A stretch of 64,000 bases of DNA from CAWAYR01 sp050250955 (GTDB lineage: Bacteria; Acidobacteriota; Vicinamibacteria; Vicinamibacterales; UBA2999). The notes under the pieces were generated by a model, which was given only the letters and a program-made list of their open reading frames with translations, had not been told where the DNA came from and searched no databases. Location: contig JBFWNR010000001.1 in NCBI GenBank assembly GCA_050250955.1, positions 744,001-808,000 of the forward strand, given 5' to 3'. Of this stretch, positions 55,847 to 64,000 are shown in pieces. The position numbers and the translations under genes are program-made. Position 1 is the stretch's first letter, and every line of letters starts with the position of its first letter.

Positions 55847-58843
55847 ATGACAACAGGTCTCAGGACGTGGCTGGCGGGGGCGGCGCTGCTGGCGTGCGCG
55901 CCCGCCGTCGCCATCGCGCAGAGTTCGTTCACCGGCCTGGTCCGCGACACCAGCGGCGCGGTGATGCCCGGCGTGACCGTCGAAGCTGCCAGTCCCGTGC
56001 TCATCGAGGGCTCGAAGGTCGACGTCACCGGCGCCAACGGCCAGTACCGCATCGTCGATCTGCGGCCCGGCACCTACATCGTGACCTTCACGCTGCCGGG
56101 CTTCAAACAGGTCCGGCGGGAAGGCGTCGAACTGCGGGTCGACTTCGTGGCCACCCTGAACGCCACGCTCGAAGTCGGTGCGCTCGAAGAGGCGATCACC
56201 GTCACCGGGTCGTCGCCGACCGTCGACGTGTCGAGCAACTCCAAGGTCGAGGTGATGACCGCCGAGATCCTCGAGCAGGTGCCGACCGGCCGCACCATCC
56301 AGGCCCTCGCCCAGCTGGTCAGCGGCGTGTCGCTCAACGTCCCCGACGTCGGCGGCTCGCGCGCCATGCAGCAGACCTACATGTCGACCCGCGGCCTGAC
56401 CTCGGCCAACAACATCGTCACCGTCGACGGCCTGATGGTCAACGGACTCGACGGCGACGGCGCCGTCCAGCAGTACTTCAACCAGTCGATGATGGAAGAG
56501 ATGTCCTACCAGACCAGCGGCGCCGGCGCCGACGTCTCGCCCGGCGGCGTCCGCATGAACATCGTCCCCCGGGACGGCGGCAACCGCTTCAGCGGCAACT
56601 TCTTCGGGGCGTGGAACGACAAGGCCCTGCAGGGCGACAACCTGACCGACGACATCGTCGACCGCGGACTGCGCACCGTTGGCGGCGTCGACCGCATCTA
56701 CGACTTCAACCTGGCCCTCGGCGGCCCGATCATGCGCGACCGGCTGTGGTTCTTCACCTCCGGCCGCATGTGGTCGGTGGACGCGCCGGTCCAGGACGTC
56801 CTCGTCGTCCCCGAGGGTGTGCCCTATCGCACCGGCATCGCCCAGTGCCGGAGCGGCGCCATCGCCTGCGAGACCGGCATCGACGACCAGAAGATCAAGA
56901 GCCTGCTGCTCCGCCTCACCTGGCAGGCCACGCCGAAGCACAAGTTCTCGGTCTACTACGACGAGATCGACAAGTTCCGCGGCCACGGCATGAACTCCGG
57001 CGACGACTACCGGACCGCGTCGCAGATCTGGACCTCGCCGCGCTACAACTCGGCCGCCGCCAAGTACACCGGCACCTGGAGCAACCAGCTGCTCGCCGAG
57101 GCCGGCTACTCCTTCAACTACGAGGAGTACGTCATCACCAACCAGGCCGGTGTCAACAAGACGCCGTTCTCGCCCGAGTGGTACGCCGGCGCCAGCCGGC
57201 GCGACGCCAGCCTCGGGACGCTGACCAGCGGCCTGGCCAACTGGGGCGGCCGCTATCCCGACCGCTTCAACATGATGGCGGCGCTGTCCTACATCACCGG
57301 CTCTCACAACATCAAGGGCGGCGTCCAGTACAACTGGGGCCCCTACGTCAACACCCGCGAGACCAACGCCGACCTCCAGCAGGTCTACCTGAACGGCGTC
57401 CCCAACCAGGTGACGATCTACAACACGCCGCTGCGCTACAAGGACCAGCTGAAGGCCGACATCGGCGTGTTCGTGCAGGATTCGTGGGCGCTCAACCGCC
57501 TGACCATCAACACCGGCCTGCGCTGGGAGTACCTGTCGCACGAGGTGTCGGCGGCGACCTCCGGCGTCGGCCGCTTCGTCGGCGAACGCCGGTTCGACGC
57601 CATCCCGATGCCGACGTGGAAGGACTTCGCGCCGCGTATCGGCGTCGTCTACGACCTGTTCGGCAACGCCCGGACGGCCCTCAAGGCCAGCTTCAACCGC
57701 TACAACGAGTCGCGGACGACGCTGTTCGCCAACCGCTACAACCCGCTGGCCATCACCAGCGCCAGCCTCAGCTGGACCGACCTGAACGGCGATGACATCG
57801 CCCAGGGCGAGCGTGGTTGCACCTACCAGACCCCCGGCTGCGAGATCAACTTCGCGCAGATGCCGAACAACTTCGGCGAGCGCCGGCTGGCGACGGTCGA
57901 TCCCGACTACCAGCGCACCTACAACCTCGAATACACCGCCGGCATCCAGCACGAGCTGTTCCCGCGGGTGTCGGTGGCCGGCACGTGGTACCGGCGCTCG
58001 TTCCACGACCTGCTGGTGCGCGACAACCTGCTCCGCTCGTTCAGCGACTACCGCGCAGTGGACGTCGTCAGTCCGCTCGACGGCACGGTGTTCCAGGCCT
58101 ATACCGTGCAGACGACGGCGCAGCTGGCCCGGGTGGACGACTTCGACACCAACAGCTCCGACCGCAAGCAGGTCTACAACGGCTTCGACGTCACCTTCAA
58201 TGCGCGGCTGCCCCGCGGCGGCACGCTCTTCGGCGGCTTCACCGCCGAGCGGACCCGGCGCAACACCTGCGACGAGCCCGACAACCCGAACAACCTGCGC
58301 TTCTGCGACGACTGGCAGAACGACATCCCGTTCCTCAAGCAGTTCAAGATGGCGGGCACGTATCCGGTCGGCTGGGGCATCCAGGCGAGCGTGTCGTTCC
58401 AGAGCCTGAACGGCCGCGCGCTGGGCGGCTACACCACGCTCAACAACAAGATCTCCGGACCGGGCTACGGGGACGTCGGCAGCCCGGTCGGCACCGGCTG
58501 GCTGATCACCCGCGCCACCCGCTACGCCGCCAACTGCACCGGGCCGTGCACGCCCGGCGCGCTGGTCATTCCCGGCATGACCGAGGCCTCGGTCACGCTG
58601 CCGCTGGTGCCCGGCGGCACCGAGTTCTTCGACCGCATCAACCAGCTCGACGTCAGCCTGGCGAAATGGGTCGGGCTCGGCGGGTCGCGGCGGGTTCAGC
58701 TGCAAGCCGACCTCTTCAACGCCCTGAACGGCAACCCGGTGCTGGGCGTACGGTCGGTGAACTTCGGCACCGCCACCTACAACCAGGTGAGCAGCATCCT
58801 CAATCCGCGGATCATGCGGCTGGGCGTGCAGTTCAAGTGGTAG
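55847..58843 (+). CDS. Oar-like TonB-dependent outer-membrane receptor, copy 1
   Basis: A 998-residue receptor from the ATG at 55847 (strong GGGGGAGGG site). Signal peptide about 1-25 (ends AIAQ). Residues about 27-112 are a carboxypeptidase-regulatory-like domain (FTGLVRDTSGAVMPGVTVEA, YRIVDLRPGTYIVTF). The plug follows (about 130-250: TAEILEQVPTGRTIQALAQL, STRGLTSANNIVTVDGLMVNG). The rest is the barrel, ending in MRLGVQFKW with a terminal Trp as needed for outer-membrane insertion. No TonB box is evident. In Acidobacteriota this class takes up or secretes polymers or peptides, mostly undefined. It is a tandem paralogue of the gene at 59308, with long identical DNA stretches. Confidence 0.94.
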   Translation: MTTGLRTWLAGAALLACAPAVAIAQSSFTGLVRDTSGAVMPGVTVEAASPVLIEGSKVDVTGANGQYRIVDLRPGTYIVTFTLPGFKQVRREGVELRVDFVATLNATLEVGALEEAITVTGSSPTVDVSSNSKVEVMTAEILEQVPTGRTIQALAQLVSGVSLNVPDVGGSRAMQQTYMSTRGLTSANNIVTVDGLMVNGLDGDGAVQQYFNQSMMEEMSYQTSGAGADVSPGGVRMNIVPRDGGNRFSGNFFGAWNDKALQGDNLTDDIVDRGLRTVGGVDRIYDFNLALGGPIMRDRLWFFTSGRMWSVDAPVQDVLVVPEGVPYRTGIAQCRSGAIACETGIDDQKIKSLLLRLTWQATPKHKFSVYYDEIDKFRGHGMNSGDDYRTASQIWTSPRYNSAAAKYTGTWSNQLLAEAGYSFNYEEYVITNQAGVNKTPFSPEWYAGASRRDASLGTLTSGLANWGGRYPDRFNMMAALSYITGSHNIKGGVQYNWGPYVNTRETNADLQQVYLNGVPNQVTIYNTPLRYKDQLKADIGVFVQDSWALNRLTINTGLRWEYLSHEVSAATSGVGRFVGERRFDAIPMPTWKDFAPRIGVVYDLFGNARTALKASFNRYNESRTTLFANRYNPLAITSASLSWTDLNGDDIAQGERGCTYQTPGCEINFAQMPNNFGERRLATVDPDYQRTYNLEYTAGIQHELFPRVSVAGTWYRRSFHDLLVRDNLLRSFSDYRAVDVVSPLDGTVFQAYTVQTTAQLARVDDFDTNSSDRKQVYNGFDVTFNARLPRGGTLFGGFTAERTRRNTCDEPDNPNNLRFCDDWQNDIPFLKQFKMAGTYPVGWGIQASVSFQSLNGRALGGYTTLNNKISGPGYGDVGSPVGTGWLITRATRYAANCTGPCTPGALVIPGMTEASVTLPLVPGGTEFFDRINQLDVSLAKWVGLGGSRRVQLQADLFNALNGNPVLGVRSVNFGTATYNQVSSILNPRIMRLGVQFKW
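56243..56430 (+). repeat. 188-bp block identical to 59704-59891 (copy in receptor 1)
   Basis: Within the plug region of the two receptors, 188 consecutive bases are identical at every position, including third codon positions. Differences at single bases bound the block on both sides. Confidence 0.9.
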
Positions 58844-58864
58844 ACGCGATCGTCTAGCTCCTCC

Positions 58865-58903
58865 CCCGGGCGCCGCGTCGCTTCGTGCGACGCGGCGCCC
58901 GGG
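58865..58903 (+). terminator. Strong GC hairpin after receptor 1
   Basis: CCCGGGCGCCGCGTCGC pairs perfectly with its complement over 17 bp around the loop TTCGT, starting 22 bases after the stop. No T-tract follows. It probably ends or stabilises the receptor 1 transcript. Confidence 0.65.
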
Positions 58904-59030
58904 AGGCGTACGGCGGGCGGCGGACGACGCCAGGCCAACCGGCGTCGCCCTGGATTCCTCCCTCCGCCCCGCCCTCCGCCCGTCCCCCCACCCATCCCGG
59001 AGCCTCCCGGCCGCACCCTCCCGCGGGAGA

Positions 59031-59061
59031 CCTTTCGCCCCCCCTGCGAAAGGGGGCGAAA
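59031..59061 (+). promoter_or_regulatory. Two mutually exclusive inverted repeats in the receptor 2 leader
   Basis: CCTTTCGC/GCGAAAGG (59031-59038 with 59046-59053) and TTTCGCCCCC/GGGGGCGAAA (59033-59042 with 59052-59061) share bases, so only one stem can form at a time. They lie upstream of the possible promoter, so they may act as DNA sites or, if transcription starts earlier, as an RNA switch. Confidence 0.35.
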
Positions 59062-59100
59062 CCGTACAGTTCAGGCACAACTCAATGACATTCGCATCAT

Positions 59101-59129
59101 TTGTGATGCTCATGCATGGCGTCCATAGA
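59101..59129 (+). promoter_or_regulatory. Possible promoter of TonB receptor 2
   Basis: TTGTGA, 17 bases, CATAGA in a locally AT-rich stretch about 180 bases before the start codon. The match to the housekeeping consensus is moderate (spacing ideal, -10 weak). Confidence 0.33.
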
Positions 59130-59307
59130 CAATTCGTGATAAACAGGCGGCCGCCGGGACGGGGTCCAGGAAACCCTGGAGAGACCGGACCAGGCAGGCA
59201 GGAGGCGCCCCCTGCCGAACCACCGCAGGAAGGCCGCCGGCCCGACAGGAGCTGCCGGGACGGCAAGGCGTGCGTGTCGGGGACCGAAGTCGAGGAGGAA
59301 CAGGACC

Positions 59308-62300
59308 ATGGCAGGACGTCTCAGGACGTGGGTCGTTTGCGGGGCGCTGGCGGTACTACTGCCCGCTGTCGCGAGTGCACAGAGCGCGTTCACGGGGGTC
59401 GTCAGGGACACGAGCGGGGCGGTGCTGCCCGGCGTGACCGTCGAGGCCTCGAGTCCGGTGCTGATCGAGGGCACCCGTTCGACGGTCACCGACTCCGGCG
59501 GCCAGTACCGCATCACCGACCTCCGCCCAGGGGTCTACACCGTCACCTTCTCGCTGCCCGGCTTCAAGCAGATGCGCCAGGAGAAGGTCGAACTGCGGGC
59601 CGACTTCGTCGGCACGCTGAACGGCACCCTCGAAGTCGGTGCGCTCGAAGAGGCGATCACCGTCACCGGCACGTCACCCACCGTCGACGTCTCGAGCAAC
59701 TCGAAGGTCGAGGTGATGACCGCCGAGATCCTCGAGCAGGTGCCGACCGGCCGCACCATCCAGGCCCTCGCCCAGCTGGTCAGCGGCGTGTCGCTCAACG
59801 TCCCCGACGTCGGCGGCTCGCGCGCCATGCAGCAGACCTACATGTCGACCCGCGGCCTGACCTCGGCCAACAACATCGTCACCGTCGACGGTTTGATGGT
59901 CAACGGGCTCGACGGCGACGGCGCCGTCCAGCAGTACTTCAACCAGGCGATGATGGAAGAGATGTCCTACCAGACCAGCGGCGCCGGCGCCGACGTCTCG
60001 CCCGGCGGCGTCCGCATGAACATCGTCCCCAAGGACGGCGGCAACCGCTTCAGCGGCTCGTTCTTCTCGGCCTGGACCGACAAGGCCCTGCAGGGCGACA
60101 ACCTCACGCAGGACATCATCGACCGCGGGCTGCGCAACGGCCCCGGCATCGACCGCATCTACGACTTCAACCTGGCCATCGGCGGCCCGATCCTGCGCGA
60201 CAAGCTGTGGTTCTTCTCGTCGGGCCGCATGTGGGGCGTGGACGCCCCGGTGGCCGACACCTTCGTGCCCCCCTCCGGCACGCCGTATCGCCAGGCGGTG
60301 GCCGGCTGCCGCAGCGGCGCCCTCGCCTGCGAGACCGGCATCGACGACCAGAAGATCAAGAGCGCGCTGCTCCGCCTCACCTGGCAGATCTCGCCGAAGC
60401 ACAAGTTCTCGGTCTACTACGACGAGATCGACAAGTTCCGCGGCCACGGCATGAACGCCGGCGACGATCCGGCGACGGCGTCGCAGATCTGGACCTCGCC
60501 GCGCTACAACTCGGCCGCCGCCAAGTACACCGGCACCTGGACCAACCAGCTGCTCGCCGAGGCCGGCTACTCCTTCAACTACGAGGAGTACGTCATCACC
60601 AACCAGGACGGTGTCAACAAGGTGCCGTTCTCGCCCGAGTGGTACGCCAACGCCAGCCGGCGCGACCAGGCCGTTGCGGCGCTGACCAACGGCCTGGCCA
60701 ACTGGGGCGGCCGCTATCCCGACCGCTTCAACATGATGGCGGCGCTGTCCTACATCACCGGCTCCCACAACATCAAGGGCGGCGTCCAGTACAACTGGGG
60801 CCCCTATGTCAACACCCGCGAGACCAACGCCGACCTCCAGCAGGTCTACAACGGCACCGCCGCCGCGCCGTTCACCAACCCGGTGTCGGTGACCGTGTAC
60901 AACACGCCGCTGCGCTACCAGGAGAAGCTGAACGCCGACATCGGCGTGTTCATCCAGGACTCGTGGGCTCTCAACCGCCTGACCATCAACACCGGCCTGC
61001 GCTGGGAGTACCTGTCGCACGAGGTGGCCGAACAGCAGTCGGGCAACGGCCGGTTCGTGCCGGAGCGTCGCTTCGACGCCATCCCGATGCCGACGTGGAA
61101 GGACTTCGCGCCGCGCATCGGCGTCGTCTACGACCTGTTCGGCAACTCGAAGACGGCGCTCAAGGCCAGCTTCAACCGCTACAACGAGTCGCGCACGACC
61201 CAGTTCGCCACCAAGTACAACCCGCTGGCGCTGACCTCGGCGACGCTGAGCTGGACCGACCTGAACGGCGACGACATCGCCCAGGGCGAGCGCGGCTGCA
61301 CCTACCAGACCCCGGGCTGCGAGATCAACTTTGCGCAGCTGCCGGCCAACTTCGGGGTCCGCTCGCTGGCCACGGTCGACCCCGACTTCCAGCGCACCTA
61401 CAACCTCGAGTACACCGGCGGCATCCAGCACGAGCTGTTCCCGCGGGTGTCGGTGGCGGCCACCTACTACCGCCGCCAGTTCTACGACCTGCCGGTGTCG
61501 GACAACCTGCTGCGCACCCCGGCCGACTATCGCGGCGTCGAGGTGTTGAGCCCGCTCGACGGTTCGGTGTTCACCGCCTACACGGTGGCCACCGCCGCCC
61601 AGCTCGCCCAGGTGCAGGACTTCGACACCAACGCCGGCTCGGGCCGCAAGCAGATCTACAACGGCGGCGACATCACCTTCAACGCCCGGCTGCCGCGCGG
61701 CGGCACGCTGTTTGGCGGCTTCACCATGGAGCGCACCCTGCGCGTCACCTGCGACGAGCCGGACGATCCGAACTTCCTGCGCTTCTGCGACGACCGCGAG
61801 AACGACATCCCGTGGCTGAAGCAGTTCAAGTTCGCCGGCACCTACCCGGTCGGCTGGGGCATCCAGGCCAGCCTGTCGTTCCAGAGCATCAACGGCCGGC
61901 CGATCGGCGGTTTCAGCGGCACCGCGGCCGCCGACCGCAACCGCATCCTCGGTCCCGGCTACGGCGACGTCGGCAGCCCGATCGGCACCCGCTGGCTGAT
62001 CACCCGGACCACCCGCTACCCGAACACGCCCTGCAGCGCCCCGTGCGTGCCGGGCGGACTGGTGATCCCCGGCATGACCGAAGCCCAGCTGCAGCTGCCG
62101 CTGGTGCCGGGCGGCCAGGAGCTGCTCGACCGCATCAACCAGGTCGACGTCTCGCTCGCCAAGTGGTTCGACATCGGTGGCGGCCGGCGCGTCCAGCTGC
62201 AGGCCGACCTGTTCAACGCCCTGAACGCCAACCCGGTGACCGGGTGGCGCTCGATCAACTTCGCCACCGCCGCCTACAGCCAGGTGAGCGCGATGCTGAA

Positions 62301-62340
62301 CCCGCGCGTCCTGCGGCTCGGCGCCCAGGTGCGGTGGTGA
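59308..62340 (+). CDS. Oar-like TonB-dependent outer-membrane receptor, copy 2
   Basis: A 1010-residue receptor from the ATG at 59308, with a GAGGAGG site about 10 bases upstream. Architecture equals copy 1: signal peptide 1-25 (ends ASAQ), carboxypeptidase-regulatory-like domain (about 27-112, FTGVVRDTSGAVLPGVTVEA), plug (about 130-250), barrel ending VLRLGAQVRW. Most of the plug and many barrel strands are the same as in copy 1. Differences concentrate in presumed surface loops: a longer loop YNGTAAAPFTNPVSVTVYN where copy 1 has YLNGVPNQVTIYN, and FSGTAAADRNRI near the C-terminus. This pattern suggests two related but different ligands. A strong hairpin follows the stop. Confidence 0.94.
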   Translation: MAGRLRTWVVCGALAVLLPAVASAQSAFTGVVRDTSGAVLPGVTVEASSPVLIEGTRSTVTDSGGQYRITDLRPGVYTVTFSLPGFKQMRQEKVELRADFVGTLNGTLEVGALEEAITVTGTSPTVDVSSNSKVEVMTAEILEQVPTGRTIQALAQLVSGVSLNVPDVGGSRAMQQTYMSTRGLTSANNIVTVDGLMVNGLDGDGAVQQYFNQAMMEEMSYQTSGAGADVSPGGVRMNIVPKDGGNRFSGSFFSAWTDKALQGDNLTQDIIDRGLRNGPGIDRIYDFNLAIGGPILRDKLWFFSSGRMWGVDAPVADTFVPPSGTPYRQAVAGCRSGALACETGIDDQKIKSALLRLTWQISPKHKFSVYYDEIDKFRGHGMNAGDDPATASQIWTSPRYNSAAAKYTGTWTNQLLAEAGYSFNYEEYVITNQDGVNKVPFSPEWYANASRRDQAVAALTNGLANWGGRYPDRFNMMAALSYITGSHNIKGGVQYNWGPYVNTRETNADLQQVYNGTAAAPFTNPVSVTVYNTPLRYQEKLNADIGVFIQDSWALNRLTINTGLRWEYLSHEVAEQQSGNGRFVPERRFDAIPMPTWKDFAPRIGVVYDLFGNSKTALKASFNRYNESRTTQFATKYNPLALTSATLSWTDLNGDDIAQGERGCTYQTPGCEINFAQLPANFGVRSLATVDPDFQRTYNLEYTGGIQHELFPRVSVAATYYRRQFYDLPVSDNLLRTPADYRGVEVLSPLDGSVFTAYTVATAAQLAQVQDFDTNAGSGRKQIYNGGDITFNARLPRGGTLFGGFTMERTLRVTCDEPDDPNFLRFCDDRENDIPWLKQFKFAGTYPVGWGIQASLSFQSINGRPIGGFSGTAAADRNRILGPGYGDVGSPIGTRWLITRTTRYPNTPCSAPCVPGGLVIPGMTEAQLQLPLVPGGQELLDRINQVDVSLAKWFDIGGGRRVQLQADLFNALNANPVTGWRSINFATAAYSQVSAMLNPRVLRLGAQVRW
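59704..59891 (+). repeat. 188-bp block identical to 56243-56430 (copy in receptor 2)
   Basis: Partner of the block in receptor 1, at an offset of 3461 bases. Similar shorter identical runs continue through the plug and barrel. Confidence 0.9.
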
Positions 62341-62370
62341 GCGCCTAGCGCCACCGCACCAGTCCGACCT

Positions 62371-62403
62371 CGGGCGTCGCGCCAGCACCTGGCGCGGCGC
62401 CCG
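62371..62403. terminator. Hairpin between receptor 2 and the convergent permease gene
   Basis: CGGGCGTCGCGCCAG pairs with CTGGCGCGGCGCCCG over 15 bp (one G-U) around the loop CAC. It lies 30 bases past the receptor stop and 17 bases past the permease stop, so it could serve both strands. No T-tract on either side. Confidence 0.58.
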
Positions 62404-62419
62404 AACCGTGTACGGCCGG

Positions 62420-64000
62420 TCAGTCGCGGCGCAGCGCCTCGACCGGGTCGATCGACGCCGCGCCGCGGGCCGGCAGCCACGCCGACAGCGCCGCCACCGT
62501 CAGCAGCAGGGCCGGCCCGGCCAGGAACGCCCGCGGGTCGGCAGCGACGCCCAGGCCCTCACGGACGACGATCCACACCAGCAACCAGCCGGCAGCGGCG
62601 CCGGCGACGACGGCGCCGAGGCTGGCCGACACCTGCTCGCCGATCACCCGCCGGCCGCTCGCGCCGAGCGCCAGCCGCACGCCGATCTCGGTGCGTCGCG
62701 CCGTCACCGCGTGGGCGACGACGGCGTGGATGCCGCTGGCGGCGAGCACCAGCAGCAGTGGTCCCAGCACCAGGAACAGCCGGGCGGGAATGCGCTTCAG
62801 CAGCAGGTTGTTCTCGACGTGCGCGTCGAGGGTCCTGACGTTGAAGACCGGCGCCGCCGGATCGAGGTCGGCGAGGGCGGCACGCACGGCCCCGGCCAGG
62901 GTCGTCTCGGCACCGACCGCGGTGCGGACGTGCACCTCGCCGGTAGCGGCCGGGCGATCGCGGTAGGAGAAGTACATCGCCGGCGTCGGCGGCTCGCCGA
63001 AGGCGTCGGACAGCGTCGTGGCGACGACACCGGCGATCGCATAGGTGCGGTCCCCCTGCTCGAGCCGTCTTCCGAGCACCACGCCGTCGCCGATGTAGCG
63101 ATCGACGAACGCCTGGTTGACGACCACCTGAGGCGCGGTGGAGACGTCGTCGAGCGGCGCGAAGCCCGCTCCGCTCAGCCAGCGCATGCGCATCGTCGAG
63201 AAGTAGTCGGGTGAGACGATGTTGGACGCGGCGCGATCGACGACCCCGTCGACGCGCGGGCGGCCCTCGAGCACGAACGCCCGCTGCGGCAGGCCGTGGA
63301 TGTCGAGTGGCACCGAGGTGGCGACGGCGACCGTCTGGACCCCGGGCAGGGCGCGCAGGCGCTCGACGGCGCGCTGCACGAAGCGGCGGGCGGCGGCGGG
63401 GTCGTTACCGCGGGCCGAACGGTCGAACGCCGCGAGCAGCACCCCGTGCCGCTCGAAGCCGGGATCGGCCGCGTGGGTATCGGTGAACTGGCCGAGGAAC
63501 AGGCCGGCGACGACCAGGACGATGGTCGCCAGGCCGACCTGAGCGGCGACGGCCACGGATCGCCAGCGGCCCGCGGCCGCGGCGCGGGTGCCGGCGGCGA
63601 CGCCGGCCGACACGTCGAGACGGAACGCCTGGAGCATCGGCAGGGTGGCGGCAACGACGGCGCTGCCGGCACCCAGGGCGAGCGCCACGCCGAGGCCAAG
63701 GGCGTCGACCCGGGTCTGGAACCGGATCGGCAGGGCCGCGGTGAGCGGCACCGAGCCGAGCAGTCGCACGCCCCAGGCCGCCACGACGGCGCCGAGGACG
63801 GCCCCGGCCAGCCCGACCGCCAACGCCTCGGCGAGGAGCAGCCGGGCCACGCGCCACGGCGAGGCGCCGACGGCAAGGCGGACGGCCAGCTCGCGCTGCC
63901 GCGACGCCGAGCGGGCCACCAGCAGCGTGGCGGTGTTGCCACACACCGCGAGGAGCAGGAGCAGCATCAGGCCCTGCAGCACGGCGAGGGCGCCGAGGAA
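62420..64000 (-). CDS. MacB/FtsX-type ABC transporter permease (ADOP-like), 5' end off window
   Basis: The C-terminal 526 residues or so of a permease; the frame stays open to the right edge, so the start lies outside. It begins inside a first FtsX domain (GLMLLLLLAVCGNTATLLVARSASRQRE, AVRLAVGASPWRVARLLLAE), then two further membrane segments, a periplasmic MacB-type domain (about DPGFERHGVLLAAF to APVFNVRTLDAHV), and a second FtsX domain (RRTEIGVRLALGASGRRVI) ending DPVEALRRD. The duplicated FtsX layout is that of the orphan permeases abundant in Acidobacteriota, which often lack an adjacent ATPase gene. Substrate unknown. It converges on receptor 2. Confidence 0.9.
   Translation of the reverse strand, partial: FLGALAVLQGLMLLLLLAVCGNTATLLVARSASRQRELAVRLAVGASPWRVARLLLAEALAVGLAGAVLGAVVAAWGVRLLGSVPLTAALPIRFQTRVDALGLGVALALGAGSAVVAATLPMLQAFRLDVSAGVAAGTRAAAAGRWRSVAVAAQVGLATIVLVVAGLFLGQFTDTHAADPGFERHGVLLAAFDRSARGNDPAAARRFVQRAVERLRALPGVQTVAVATSVPLDIHGLPQRAFVLEGRPRVDGVVDRAASNIVSPDYFSTMRMRWLSGAGFAPLDDVSTAPQVVVNQAFVDRYIGDGVVLGRRLEQGDRTYAIAGVVATTLSDAFGEPPTPAMYFSYRDRPAATGEVHVRTAVGAETTLAGAVRAALADLDPAAPVFNVRTLDAHVENNLLLKRIPARLFLVLGPLLLVLAASGIHAVVAHAVTARRTEIGVRLALGASGRRVIGEQVSASLGAVVAGAAAGWLLVWIVVREGLGVAADPRAFLAGPALLLTVAALSAWLPARGAASIDPVEALRRD

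Larger units (their letters stand above)
58844..59307. other. 464-bp spacer between the two TonB receptor genes
   Basis: No gene is convincing here. From left to right it holds a strong hairpin (58865-58903), a C-rich stretch, two mutually exclusive inverted repeats (59031-59061), an AT-rich segment with a possible promoter (59101-59129), and the GAGGAGG ribosome site of receptor 2 just before 59308. The AT-rich part is striking against the surrounding composition. Confidence 0.6.

Overview
The window is about 64 kb of very GC-rich bacterial DNA, densely coding on both strands. No rRNA, tRNA, CRISPR array, transposase or phage gene was recognised. The gene content points to an acidobacterium, probably of the Vicinamibacteria type. 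It includes a sortilin/VPS10-like secreted propeller protein, two Oar-like TonB-dependent receptors with an N-terminal carboxypeptidase-regulatory domain, a DUF5916 outer-membrane protein, a DUF6152 protein, a PF20091 alpha/beta hydrolase, many secreted peptidases, and a MacB/FtsX-type permease of the acidobacterial kind. This placement is inferred from families, not from a marker gene.

Layout. 1-8.7 kb: secreted proteins and peptidases (VPS10-like protein cut by the left edge, M1 and M24 peptidases, an enolase-superfamily enzyme, an S9 peptidase). 8.7-12.2 kb: a minus-strand group of a lipoprotein, a second enolase-superfamily enzyme and a GH3-type acyl-amido synthetase. 12.3-17.0 kb: a small secreted protein, then a minus-strand group of three exported hydrolases (FAH-fold protein, PF20091 hydrolase, Tat-exported metallo-beta-lactamase-fold enzyme). 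17.1-19.6 kb: a membrane GGDEF-EAL protein. 20-23.9 kb: small secreted proteins, two of them paralogues, and a membrane-anchored alpha/beta hydrolase.

23.8-36.4 kb is the centrepiece: a three-gene hybrid PKS/NRPS operon on the minus strand. It encodes (1) an AT-less ketosynthase protein with intact catalytic motifs, (2) an NRPS with a formyltransferase domain, a C-domain remnant, an adenylation domain interrupted by a luciferase-like flavin monooxygenase, and a PCP, and (3) a PKS with a ketosynthase whose catalytic residues are lost, followed by AT, KR, DH, ACP and thioesterase. The first and third proteins look complementary: one supplies the working KS and the other the AT, ACP and reductive domains. 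Both gene junctions are 4-base GTGA overlaps, so translation is probably coupled. No phosphopantetheinyl transferase, exporter or pathway regulator is visible nearby.

36.6-47.4 kb: a Tat-exported SDR-like protein, an AlkZ-related protein, a 1503-residue multidomain secreted protein, a DUF5916 protein and a DUF3494 ice-binding-type protein. 47.6-55.4 kb: a nitrogen-assimilation block amtB-glnK-gltB-gltD in which ammonium uptake, PII signalling and glutamate synthase sit together. 55.8-62.3 kb: two tandem TonB-dependent receptors sharing long identical DNA stretches, each followed by a strong GC-rich hairpin. 62.4-64 kb: an ABC permease cut by the right edge.
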